In this document: positions 25,925 to 33,954 of the stretch, piece by piece
How the letters are laid out: every line of letters begins with the position of its first letter
Position numbering within the stretch: position 1 is the stretch's first letter
Source: Megasphaera cerevisiae DSM 20462
GTDB lineage: Bacteria; Bacillota; Negativicutes; Veillonellales; Megasphaeraceae
Length of the DNA: 36,220 bases
Reading direction: 5' to 3'
Assembly: GCF_001045675.1 (NCBI RefSeq)
Contig: NZ_LEKT01000027.1
Location: 1 to 36,220 of the forward strand
Position numbers and translations under genes: made by a program
Notes under the pieces: model-generated
Database searches by the model: none
Told to the model about the DNA's origin: nothing
What the model saw: the letters and a program-made list of their open reading frames with translations, nothing else

Positions 25925-26143
25925 ATGAAAAAATCTTACAAAATTGATGTTGATTGTGCAAACTGCGCTAACAAAATGGAAGATGCGGCAAAAAAGACGA
26001 CAGGTGTCAAGAATGCGGCTGTTAATTTTATGACATTAAAAATGAGGGTAGAATTTGAAGAAGGGCAGGATGCCGGCGTTGTTATGCAAGAAGTTGTTAA
26101 AAACTGTAAAAAAGTCGATGATGACTGTGAAATTTTCCTGTAG
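25925..26143 (+). CDS. free-standing heavy-metal-associated (HMA) domain protein
   Basis: 72-residue ferredoxin-like metal-binding domain with CANC at the usual loop position (IDVDCANCANKMEDAAKK) and a beta-alpha-beta pattern (VKNAAVNFMTLKMRVEFE). The DCANCA context, rather than MxCxxC, is that seen in Zn/Cd transporters. Extra cysteines lie near the end (NCKKVDDDCEIFL). It probably delivers or senses the metal for the adjacent ATPase, which has no such domain of its own. ATG 25925 follows AAGGGAG at 25910-25916; an upstream in-frame ATG at 25904 lies in the putative operator. Confidence 0.88.
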   Translation: MKKSYKIDVDCANCANKMEDAAKKTTGVKNAAVNFMTLKMRVEFEEGQDAGVVMQEVVKNCKKVDDDCEIFL

Positions 26144-26151
26144 AGAGTTAG

Positions 26152-26186
26152 CGCTCGGCAGTATGTCCAGCACGGGCGTTTTTTAT
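26152..26186 (+). terminator. possible weak terminator after the HMA gene
   Basis: CGCTCG and CGGGCG can pair (one G-U) across a 15-base loop, followed by a T6 run. The stem is short, so it may be leaky and let transcription pass into the ATPase gene. Confidence 0.4.
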
Positions 26187-26192
26187 CAATAT

Positions 26193-26212
26193 ATATGAAC
26201 GGTTGATCATAT
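26193..26212 (+). promoter_or_regulatory. candidate metal-responsive operator (ATATGAAC ... GATCATAT), second copy
   Basis: ATATGAAC (26193-26200) and GATCATAT (26205-26212) with a 4-base gap, the same octamers as upstream of the HMA gene. The ATATGA and TCATAT halves are inverted with 8 bases between them. It is placed 17-36 bases before the ATPase start. Confidence 0.4.
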
Positions 26213-26228
26213 GAGAGAGGTGCTTGGA

Positions 26229-28163
26229 ATGAATAAAAAACAAAAGAAGATGCTCGCGCGTATTGTCTTGTCTGCCCTGCTGATGATAGCCCTGCAATTT
26301 GTGCCTGTGGATGGGGTATCTCGTTTTTTATTGTATTTAGTTCCCTATATATTGGTCGGGTACGATATTTTGATTAAGGCAGTCAAAGGAATTAAAAACA
26401 AACAGGTTTTTGACGAAAATTTTTTGATGGCAGTAGCCACGCTGGGAGCCATGGCTTTGGCAGTATCTGATAACGGCGACTATACGGAAGCGATTGCTGT
26501 TATGCTGTTTTATCAGACTGGGGAATGGTTTCAAGGCTATGCAGTCGGCAAAAGCCGCCGCAATATCAGCGAATTGATGGATATCCGGCCGGATTATGCT
26601 AACATTGAGCAAGATGGACAATTCATGCGGGTCGATCCCGATGAAGTGGCAGTCGGGACAGTCATTTTTGTACAGCCTGGCGAAAAAGTACCCTTGGACG
26701 GCGTCGTTGTGGAAGGTTGCTCGACGCTGAATACGAGCGCTCTTACTGGAGAAAGTGTACCGCGTGATATCAGTCAGGGAGAAGAAATTATCAGCGGCTG
26801 CATTAATATGACCGGCCTTTTAAAAATCAGGACGACAAAAGAATTTGAGGAATCGACGGTTTCCAAAATTTTGGATCTTGTTGAAAATGCCAGTTCCCGA
26901 AAATCCCGATCAGAAGCTTTTATTTCCCGGTTTGCTCGTGTGTATACTCCTATTGTCTGCTACAGTGCCTTAGCGCTGGCCGTACTGCCGCCGCTGGTAC
27001 GCATGTATTTTTGGGGACTGCCTCCGGTGTGGGGAGAATGGGTGTATCGTGCGTTGACCTTTTTGGTTATCAGCTGCCCTTGCGCTTTGGTTATCAGCAT
27101 TCCTCTTAGCTTTTTTGCTGGTATTGGCGGCGCCAGCAGGGCCGGTGTTCTCATTAAAGGTTCCAATTATCTGGAAACACTAGCTAAGACACAATCTATC
27201 GTATTTGATAAGACCGGTACTTTGACGGAAGGTGTATTTGAAGTCAATGCTATTCATCATAATGTTATTGATGATAAAAAGTTATTAGAGTATGCAGCGC
27301 TTGCTGAAAGCGCGTCATCTCATCCGATCAGCAAAAGTTTGCGAAAAGCTTATGGTAAAGTAGTCGACAGAGGCCGTGTAACGAATATTCAAGAAGTCGG
27401 CGGCAATGGTGTTATAGCGCTGGTAGATGGTGTACAGGTGGCTGCTGGTAATGCCAAGCTTATGAAGCGTCTTCATATTTCTTATATAGACTGCCACCAA
27501 GTCGGGACGATTGTACATATGGCAGTCAATGGAGTCTATGCCGGACATATCGTTATTGCCGATATTGTCAAGCCTGCTTCCAAGCCGGCGATTGCCGCGC
27601 TGCGCAGGGAAGGCGTACGCAGTGTGGTAATGCTGACCGGCGACAGTTATAAGGTTGCCAATCAGGTAGCGGTATCTTTAGGAATGGATGCTGTATATGC
27701 GGAATTGCTGCCGGCAGATAAGGTCAAAAAAGTGGAAGAATTGCTTTTAAAGAAGGCCTCTGGATCGACGCTGGCTTTTGTGGGGGACGGCATCAATGAT
27801 GCGCCGGTCCTGTCCCGCGCCGATATTGGGATCGCGATGGGAGCGATGGGGTCTGATGCAGCTATTGAAGCGGCTGATGTTGTCCTCATGGATGATGATC
27901 CGATGAAGATTTCTACAGCCGTCCGTATTGCCCGCAAATGTATGGCGATTGTTCACGAAAACATCGTGTTTTCCATTGGCATCAAAGTGGTATGCCTCGT
28001 TTTAGGCGCCTTGGGATTGGCAAATATGTGGCTGGCTATTTTTGCGGATGTGGGTGTTATGATTCTGGCGGTTTTCAATGCCATGCGGGCTCTTTTTGTC
28101 AGAAAATATACGGAACAGTCAGGAGTGGATCAACAGAAAAACGTGTCTCTGCGCAGCGCATAA
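26229..28163 (+). CDS. P1B-type heavy-metal ATPase, probably Zn2+/Cd2+/Pb2+ exporter
   Basis: Inner-membrane efflux pump of 644 residues. In order: two N-terminal membrane helices, a further pair, actuator loop TGESVP, metal-site CPC in SCPCALVIS (C283, C285), phosphorylation site DKTGTLT (D327), SSHPIS and GDGINDAP. The last helices carry K586 and D607, spaced exactly as K693 and D714 of E. coli ZntA. That pair is the Zn/Cd/Pb signature and argues against Cu. There is no N-terminal metal-binding domain; that function is encoded by the preceding small gene. ATG 26229 follows GAGAGG; an earlier ATG at 26211 overlaps the putative operator. No CadC/ArsR gene is next to it. Confidence 0.93.
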   Translation: MNKKQKKMLARIVLSALLMIALQFVPVDGVSRFLLYLVPYILVGYDILIKAVKGIKNKQVFDENFLMAVATLGAMALAVSDNGDYTEAIAVMLFYQTGEWFQGYAVGKSRRNISELMDIRPDYANIEQDGQFMRVDPDEVAVGTVIFVQPGEKVPLDGVVVEGCSTLNTSALTGESVPRDISQGEEIISGCINMTGLLKIRTTKEFEESTVSKILDLVENASSRKSRSEAFISRFARVYTPIVCYSALALAVLPPLVRMYFWGLPPVWGEWVYRALTFLVISCPCALVISIPLSFFAGIGGASRAGVLIKGSNYLETLAKTQSIVFDKTGTLTEGVFEVNAIHHNVIDDKKLLEYAALAESASSHPISKSLRKAYGKVVDRGRVTNIQEVGGNGVIALVDGVQVAAGNAKLMKRLHISYIDCHQVGTIVHMAVNGVYAGHIVIADIVKPASKPAIAALRREGVRSVVMLTGDSYKVANQVAVSLGMDAVYAELLPADKVKKVEELLLKKASGSTLAFVGDGINDAPVLSRADIGIAMGAMGSDAAIEAADVVLMDDDPMKISTAVRIARKCMAIVHENIVFSIGIKVVCLVLGALGLANMWLAIFADVGVMILAVFNAMRALFVRKYTEQSGVDQQKNVSLRSA

Positions 28164-28216
28164 AAAAATATGATCTTATGCTATTGCATGAAATTGAATA
28201 AATAATGCATAAAAAC

Positions 28217-28245
28217 TTGCAATGTATACTGTCCTATGCTATGAT
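28217..28245 (+). promoter_or_regulatory. promoter of the carbamoyltransferase gene
   Basis: TTGCAA (28217-28222), a 17-base spacer and TATGAT (28240-28245). Just upstream, TGAATAAATAATGCA (28195-28209) faintly resembles an ArgR box, too weak to call. Confidence 0.7.
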
Positions 28246-28295
28246 ATACACACATGATAGGTTATTGTTGTTATAGTTTGGAGGATGTATATAGA

Positions 28296-29234
28296 ATGAA
28301 GCACACGAATAGTTTTGCAGATTATACGGCAGATGAGCTGAAAGGAATTTTACTGCTGGCAGAAAAAATCAAAAAGGATCAGGCAGCGTGGTCTCATGTA
28401 TTGGATGGAAAAAAATTATACACGTTATTTGAAAAAACATCCAATCGTACGTATCTGTCCTTTGTGATCGGCATGGAAGAATTAGGCGGCAAAGCATATA
28501 ATCAGAAATGGTCTGATAGCAATTTTACGATTGGTGATCTGATGAGCGAGGTCAAATACGTTTGCCGTAATGTGGATTGTATTATGGGGCGCTTCAAAAA
28601 AGCGGAAACGACGCTGGGATTCATGAAAAATGCTACCGTGCCGGTCATCAACGGTTGTGACAATACATTCCATCCGACGCAGGCCTTGGCTGATATGCTG
28701 ACGCTGTACGAAAAGACAGGCCGTTTTGATGCCAAGGTTCTCTATATAGGAGCCAAAAATAACACGTATAATTCACTGAGTGAAATTGTATCCAAATTGG
28801 GCGGAACCCTTTATGGCTTGACGCCGTTCAGTCAGGTTATGGCGATTGGGGATACCTTTTATGATGATTTAAAACAGACTGGGCATTATGTGGAACTGCC
28901 GACGGATATTTCTAAGGATGAATTGAAAAAGGTTGTTGCCGATGTGGATTGTGTTTATACAGACACCTGGGTTGATATGGAATTTTTTACCAATCCAGGC
29001 TATGCGGAAAAGAAGGACTCTATCATAAACATGATGATGCCTTACCAGATTGATGCCGAACTCATGGCGGAAACGGATACGCTGGTATTTCATGATATGC
29101 CGATTCATCCCGGTTTTGAAATTACGCAGGATATTATGGAACAGCATTTGGAAACAATTCTTGATGAAGCGGAAAATCGCCGTCATGCCGAAAAAGGACT
29201 TCTCGTATATCTGCTGACCGGTACGTTGGGTTGA
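28296..29234 (+). CDS. divergent ornithine/aspartate-type carbamoyltransferase
   Basis: Member of the carbamoyltransferase superfamily (OTC, ATC, putrescine and related), transferring the carbamoyl group of carbamoyl phosphate to an amine. The 312 residues fit the family. The carbamoyl-phosphate loop is FEKTSNRTYLSF (S49-T52), where OTC has STRTR. HPTQALADM (H126) matches HPTQ/HPCQ, and GLLVYLL and DEAENRRHAEKG match the C-terminal DEAENR region. The ornithine-binding HCLP motif is replaced by HDMP at 266-269, followed by IHPGFEIT instead of RGEEVT. The acceptor is therefore uncertain, and I give no argF symbol. ATG 28296 follows GGAGG at 28280-28284; the ATG at 28254 lies in the promoter region. 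There are no arginine genes nearby. Confidence 0.85.
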   Translation: MKHTNSFADYTADELKGILLLAEKIKKDQAAWSHVLDGKKLYTLFEKTSNRTYLSFVIGMEELGGKAYNQKWSDSNFTIGDLMSEVKYVCRNVDCIMGRFKKAETTLGFMKNATVPVINGCDNTFHPTQALADMLTLYEKTGRFDAKVLYIGAKNNTYNSLSEIVSKLGGTLYGLTPFSQVMAIGDTFYDDLKQTGHYVELPTDISKDELKKVVADVDCVYTDTWVDMEFFTNPGYAEKKDSIINMMMPYQIDAELMAETDTLVFHDMPIHPGFEITQDIMEQHLETILDEAENRRHAEKGLLVYLLTGTLG

Positions 29235-29281
29235 TTCAGATAAAAGGGAATATATCAGATTGAAATTTTGTATATAGATGC

Positions 29282-29320
29282 AAAAGCAGAGGTTCAGCAA
29301 TATGAATCTCTGCTTTTTTT
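29282..29320 (+). terminator. terminator of the carbamoyltransferase gene
   Basis: AAAAGCAGAGGTTC (29282-29295) pairs with GAATCTCTGCTTTT (29304-29317), with one G-U, around an 8-base loop. A T7 run ends the element. Confidence 0.93.
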
Positions 29321-29387
29321 GATGTATCAGGTTTGATGGTTTCTTAAATTTTTTTTTTGTGCTATGATTTGCATCCCCCTACCCGGC

Positions 29388-29416
29388 TTGTTGGCAATGC
29401 TTTTTTTGTATATGAT
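29388..29416 (+). promoter_or_regulatory. likely promoter of the ABC importer operon
   Basis: TTGTTG (29388-29393), a 17-base spacer holding a T7 run, and TATGAT (29411-29416). A second TATGAT at 29363-29368 lies just after a T10 run, so more than one start is possible. Confidence 0.55.
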
Positions 29417-29464
29417 ATATAAATACGGAGTCTGATTAATTTATAGAATGGAACGTGTTTATAT

Positions 29465-30478
29465 ATGAATTTTCAAAAAATGTATCATACGATATGGTGT
29501 AAGCTTGCTGTATTTGTCATTGCGATGGGCATATTATCCATTGCTGTTTTTTATGTGTCTTCTTATGCGCCGGGGGATCCGCTACAGTCTTTTTATGGAG
29601 AACGGGTAGAACAAATGAGCCCGGCTGAGCATGAAGCGGCCCGGCAGCGTCTGGGCCTGGACGGTCCGGTGTATCAGCGGTATCTGTCTTGGCTGCACCA
29701 TGCAGTGCAGGGAGATTTCGGTATTTCTTTTAAATACAAGGAGCCGGCTCTCGACGTGATACGTGCACTGATTGGCAATACCTTGCTTTTGGGCAGTATT
29801 TCTTATGCGATCGTATTTATATTGGCGATTGGGCTGGCAGTTTGTTGCGCCTTGCATGAAGATACATGGATTGATAGGGCTATTTGTAAAATTGGGACGA
29901 TTGTTTTTTATCTGCCGGCATTTTGGGTAGGGCTGGTATTGATTTTGCTGTTCAACGTCAATCTTGGCTGGTTGCCCGGCAGTGGGGCATATGATCCGGG
30001 GCAGTCCGATAATGTGCTGAACCGGCTGGAGCATCTGGTACTGCCAATGTTGGTTATGGTTATCAGCCATGTCTGGTATTATGCCTACATGATACGCAAT
30101 AAGCTGTTGGATGAAACGCGGCAGGAATATGTGTTTTTGGCTAAAGTAAAGGGATTCAGCCGTTTCTATATCGTCTGTACCCACTGCCTGCGCAACGTGG
30201 CGCCTACCATTGTAAGTATTATGGCAGTTTCCGTTAATCATATATTGGGAGGAACCTATGTCGTTGAAGCGGTTTTTTCTTATCCGGGCATTGGCCATTT
30301 GTCGATCGAAAGCGCCAAGTATCATGACTATAATCTTCTTATGCTGATTGTATTGATTACAGGGGCGCTGGTCATTGCATCGGGGCTTATTGCGCAGGCT
30401 GTCAACGAACGCATTGACGGCCGCATGAAGACTGCGGAAGGAGGCGCGTCATGGAACCGCTCACATCGTTCCGCTTAG
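29465..30478 (+). CDS. ABC importer permease 1 (NikB/DppB type)
   Basis: Inner-membrane permease of the peptide/nickel (PepT) importer family, 337 residues. A first membrane helix (LAVFVIAMGILSIAVFYV) is followed by a periplasmic segment with APGDPLQSFYGE and GDFGISFKYKEP, typical of DppB/NikB. Five more helices carry the cytoplasmic coupling loop (EYVFLAKVKGFSRFYIVCTH) and the SYPGIGHL motif. ATG 29465 has only a weak ribosome site. Its end overlaps the second permease by 28 bases, implying coupling. First gene of a five-gene operon ordered permease, permease, binding protein, ATPase, ATPase. Confidence 0.93.
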   Translation: MNFQKMYHTIWCKLAVFVIAMGILSIAVFYVSSYAPGDPLQSFYGERVEQMSPAEHEAARQRLGLDGPVYQRYLSWLHHAVQGDFGISFKYKEPALDVIRALIGNTLLLGSISYAIVFILAIGLAVCCALHEDTWIDRAICKIGTIVFYLPAFWVGLVLILLFNVNLGWLPGSGAYDPGQSDNVLNRLEHLVLPMLVMVISHVWYYAYMIRNKLLDETRQEYVFLAKVKGFSRFYIVCTHCLRNVAPTIVSIMAVSVNHILGGTYVVEAVFSYPGIGHLSIESAKYHDYNLLMLIVLITGALVIASGLIAQAVNERIDGRMKTAEGGASWNRSHRSA

Positions 30479-31353
30479 CCGGGCCGGGTGACCGCCGGGA
30501 AACAAAGCGTGCGGCGGCGCCGTCCTTGTGGCACCATGTTTGGCGTGATTATCCTGTGGTTTCTATGGGGCTCCTGATACTTATTTGTACAGGATGTGCG
30601 GCGGCACCCTGTATTGCCAATCACGATCCCGCTCAGTTTTACCTTCAGCATCTCAATGAAGCGCCTAATTCTTCCTTTTATTTCGGGACGGATGGACTGG
30701 GGCGGGATATTTTTTCTATTATATGGTATGGCGGGCGTGTATCCTTGGCCGTCGGTTTTTTGTCCATGATTGTGTCGGCATGTATCGGAATTGTGTATGG
30801 CTGCCTGAGCGGGACGGCGTCGCCGCTGGTGGATACCGTCATGATGCGCGCTGCCGAGCTGATCAGCAGTATTCCGTCAATCCTGCTTCTTCTGCTTTTA
30901 CTGGCATTTATCCCTGCACCGGATATTTTTACCATATCCCTGATCATCGGGGCAACGACGTGGATGAATCTGGCCCGTATCGTCCGCAGTGAAGTGCGAC
31001 AGATCCGCAACAGTGATTATGTTTTGGCTTCGCGTACGATGGGAGGCGGCTTTTTTCATGTTGTATGGTATCATTTGCTCCCCAACTTTCTGTCTCCGGT
31101 CATGTTTATGATCGTATCGAGCATCGGTTCCGGCATGATGATGGAAGCAACACTGAGCTTTCTCGGTATAGGACTTCCTGTTGAAATAGTTTCCTGGGGG
31201 ACGATGCTGTCTTTGTCCAGCCGGGCTCTTTTGACCAACTCGTGGTGGATTATATTGATCCCAGGACTGTTTCTTGTCGTTACACTGGTGTGTATGACCT
31301 GTATCGGTCATTACCTGCGCCATGAAGTCAATCGCGGTTGCAGTAATCTATAG
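30451..31353 (+). CDS. ABC importer permease 2 (NikC/DppC type)
   Basis: Second permease of the importer, 300 residues. A basic N-terminus precedes a first helix (VVSMGLLILICTGCAAAP), then FGTDGLGRDIFSIIWYGGRVSLAVGF, the DppC/NikC signature. Further helices follow, with the coupling loop YVLASRTMGGGFFHVVWYH and the ending ATLSFLGIGLPVEIVSWG. ATG 30451 lies inside the end of the first permease gene and is preceded by GGAAGGAGG. It ends 22 bases before the binding-protein gene. Confidence 0.93.
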   Translation: MEPLTSFRLAGPGDRRETKRAAAPSLWHHVWRDYPVVSMGLLILICTGCAAAPCIANHDPAQFYLQHLNEAPNSSFYFGTDGLGRDIFSIIWYGGRVSLAVGFLSMIVSACIGIVYGCLSGTASPLVDTVMMRAAELISSIPSILLLLLLLAFIPAPDIFTISLIIGATTWMNLARIVRSEVRQIRNSDYVLASRTMGGGFFHVVWYHLLPNFLSPVMFMIVSSIGSGMMMEATLSFLGIGLPVEIVSWGTMLSLSSRALLTNSWWIILIPGLFLVVTLVCMTCIGHYLRHEVNRGCSNL

Positions 31354-31375
31354 TCAACTATTCAAGGAGGAACAT

Positions 31376-32938
31376 ATGAAGACCCAACAATTTTTAAAAT
31401 CGTTTTTGGTGTGTATAACAGCCCTGCTGTTGTGTCTGGCTATTTCCGGTTGTGGCAGCAACAGCACCGGAAACAGCGGTGAAAAGGTTCTGACCTATGC
31501 CAGTGCGGATTACACGACGATCAATTCCATTTTAAATACGCATGATGAACTGCCTGATATTATTTTCTCAGGGCTGATGACGTATGACGCCAAAGGAAAG
31601 CCTATTCCAGATTTGGCTAAATCATATGAATTTGATCCGGCGTCACTGACCTATACTTTTCATTTGAGAGAGAATGTCAAGTGGCATGATGGACAGCCTT
31701 TTACCGCGGCAGATGTCAAATTTACGCTGGATACGCTGAAGCATAATAAGGATTTGGAAGCTTCCATTACGGATAATTACAAAGAGATTGAAGCAGTGAC
31801 GGCGGTGGATGATTATACGGTTCGGATCAAGCTGTCTCAGCCAAATTCAGCGATGCTCAATTATTTGACGATTGGTATATTGCCTAAGCATCTGCTGGAG
31901 GGGAAGGATATTATGACGGACCCTTTCAATCAGCATCCCGTCGGTACGGGCCGGTATAAATTTGTCAGCTGGGACAAGGGACAGTCCATTATTGTAGAAA
32001 AAAATAAAGATTTCTATGGAAAAGTCCCAAAAATAGGTAAAATTATTTTTAAAATTATTCCAGATGAAAATGCCAAAGCCGCTCAGGTAAAATCAGGCGG
32101 AGTAGATCTGGCTTGGCTGAACGCGCAAAATGCCAAGGTGTTCCGCGGTAATGACAAGTTTACGGTGTATGATTTTAAAACCGCTGACTACCGGGCCATT
32201 GCGCCTAATTTCAATGCGCCGTTTTGGAGAAAGCACGGTGAACTTATTCCTATTTTAGGTTATGCGCTGAATAAAAAAGCCATTGTCGATAGTGTTCTTA
32301 CCGGACAGGGTGCAGTGGCATACAGCCCCTTGCAGGTAAATACGGAGTATAATGACCCTGATGTGGAGCATAGAGACTATAATCCAGCTTTGTTTAAAGA
32401 AAAAGTGGAGAAATTAGGGTGGAAACCTGGTTCTGATGGTATTTATGAAAAAGATGGTGAAAAATTATCCTTCAGCGTAGACACTCGTGAGTATGAAGAG
32501 GAACGGGTGGATATTGCCAAAATTGCATCCAGTCAGCTTAAGCAATCCGGTGTGGATATGAAAGTACGAATTGTGCCCAAATTGGATTGGAAGATATTGG
32601 AATGCTTCCTCATTGGCCAGGCGGCACCCTTCGATCCGGATAATGGCACGTATGATTTATTCTATACAAACGCCAGCGGTAACTATACTCATTACAGCAA
32701 TCCGGCAGTCGATGAATGGCTGGGAGCGGCACGGGCGTCGTATGACCCGGCAGTCCGTAAGCATGCCTACAATCAGTTCCAGCAAGCATGGTCAGATAAT
32801 CCGGCTTATATTATGGTGGCGTATCTGGACGGAAACTACGTAGCCGATAAAAAGGTGACTGGATTATCGACGGAACGGGTGCTGGGACATCATGCCGTCG
32901 GCGTCATGTGGAATGTGGAAGACTGGGATATGCAATGA
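31376..32938 (+). CDS. ABC importer substrate-binding lipoprotein (NikA/DppA family), possibly nickel
   Basis: Extracytoplasmic solute-binding protein of family 5 (peptide/nickel), 520 residues. The N-terminal signal ends in a lipobox, LAISGC, so it is a lipoprotein. Family blocks include YEFDPASLTYTFHLRENVKWHDG, FTAADVKFTLD and HPVGTGRYKFVSWDKG. Near the C-terminus, GHHAVGVMW puts a His pair at 505-506. A comparable HH motif is reported to coordinate nickel in some NikZ/NikA-type proteins, which suggests nickel or a nickel chelate rather than peptide. ATG 31376 follows AAGGAGG at 31364-31370. Its stop overlaps the next start as ATGA. Confidence 0.9.
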   Translation: MKTQQFLKSFLVCITALLLCLAISGCGSNSTGNSGEKVLTYASADYTTINSILNTHDELPDIIFSGLMTYDAKGKPIPDLAKSYEFDPASLTYTFHLRENVKWHDGQPFTAADVKFTLDTLKHNKDLEASITDNYKEIEAVTAVDDYTVRIKLSQPNSAMLNYLTIGILPKHLLEGKDIMTDPFNQHPVGTGRYKFVSWDKGQSIIVEKNKDFYGKVPKIGKIIFKIIPDENAKAAQVKSGGVDLAWLNAQNAKVFRGNDKFTVYDFKTADYRAIAPNFNAPFWRKHGELIPILGYALNKKAIVDSVLTGQGAVAYSPLQVNTEYNDPDVEHRDYNPALFKEKVEKLGWKPGSDGIYEKDGEKLSFSVDTREYEEERVDIAKIASSQLKQSGVDMKVRIVPKLDWKILECFLIGQAAPFDPDNGTYDLFYTNASGNYTHYSNPAVDEWLGAARASYDPAVRKHAYNQFQQAWSDNPAYIMVAYLDGNYVADKKVTGLSTERVLGHHAVGVMWNVEDWDMQ

Positions 32939-33954
32939 TAAAAGAAAATTCTTTGGAAATTCGGCATCTGTCACTGAGTTTTGATACGGCAGCAGGGGAA
33001 ATTGAGGCTATTCGTGATATTTCTTTGTCGCTGCACCATGGCGAAATTTTGGCGTTGGTCGGTGAATCAGGCTGCGGCAAATCTGTATTATGCCGTTCGG
33101 TACTGAAATTGCTACCTCGTTTTGCCCGTATCAAACAAGGAAATATCTTTGTGAAAGGTATGGATATTACGAAGTATACAGAAAAACAAATGCAGGAATT
33201 ACGCGGCACGATTCTCTCTATGGTTTTTCAAAATCCTCTGACGACGCTGAATCCGTCTATGTCTATGGGAGCCCAGCTGCGGGAGGCGATTTGCCGTCGG
33301 CAGAAGTTGAGCAGGCAGGCAGCAGATACTCGGGCAGCAGAACTCCTGCAGCTGGTCGGCATTGATCACGGGATGCAGCGTCTGACTTTGCTGCCGCAGG
33401 CCTTTTCCGGTGGGCAACGGCAGCGCTGCGCGCTGGCGATTGCTCTGGCCTCGGATCCGGAGGTGCTGCTGGCTGATGAGCCGACAACTGCGCTGGATGT
33501 AACTGTTCAAATGCAGATTCTTGATCTGCTCAAAGATGTGCGCCGGCAGACCGGGCTTTCTATTGTTTTTGTTACTCACGATCTGGGTGTTGCGGCTCGG
33601 TTGGCCGACCGGGTAGGTATTATGTATGCGGGAAAGCTTGTAGAAATAGGCACGGCGGATGAAATATTTTATGATTCGCGGCATCCGTATACATGGGGAT
33701 TGCTGTCAGCCTTGCCCTCGGCAGTGGAACAGGGTCAGCGGCTGAAGGCCATTGAGGGAATGCCGCCTGATATGCTCTGTCCGCCTCGGGGGGATGCCTT
33801 TGCGGATCGCAATCCCTATGCCCTCAATATTGATTATGAAGAAGCACCGCCTTTTTTTGAAATCTCGCCGACACATCAGGCTGCGACCTGGCTTTTGGAC
33901 AAGCGGGCGCCTTGCGTTGTACCGCCGCTGTGCTGTCGGCAAAGGGAGCTATAA
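32935..33954 (+). CDS. ABC importer ATPase 1 (NikD/OppD type)
   Basis: Nucleotide-binding subunit, 339 residues. Walker A GESGCGKSVLCRS, Q-loop MVFQNPLTTLNPS, signature FSGGQRQRCALA, Walker B VLLADEPTTALD and switch FVTHDLGVAARL are all intact. After the core it has the OppD-type C-terminal extension (HPYTWGLLSALPS, EGMPPDMLCPPRGDAF). ATG 32935 overlaps the binding-protein stop by four bases, and an upstream in-frame start at 32908 has no ribosome site. Its stop overlaps the start of the second ATPase. Confidence 0.94.
   Translation: MIKENSLEIRHLSLSFDTAAGEIEAIRDISLSLHHGEILALVGESGCGKSVLCRSVLKLLPRFARIKQGNIFVKGMDITKYTEKQMQELRGTILSMVFQNPLTTLNPSMSMGAQLREAICRRQKLSRQAADTRAAELLQLVGIDHGMQRLTLLPQAFSGGQRQRCALAIALASDPEVLLADEPTTALDVTVQMQILDLLKDVRRQTGLSIVFVTHDLGVAARLADRVGIMYAGKLVEIGTADEIFYDSRHPYTWGLLSALPSAVEQGQRLKAIEGMPPDMLCPPRGDAFADRNPYALNIDYEEAPPFFEISPTHQAATWLLDKRAPCVVPPLCCRQREL

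Noticed and set aside
28195-28209. ArgR box upstream of the carbamoyltransferase
   Set aside because: Only one half resembles the TGAAT-N-ATTCA consensus; there is no second site and there are no arginine genes nearby.
29366-29400. Possible nickel riboswitch or NikR site before the importer
   Set aside because: No convincing conserved core or GTATGA/TCATAC pair could be read.
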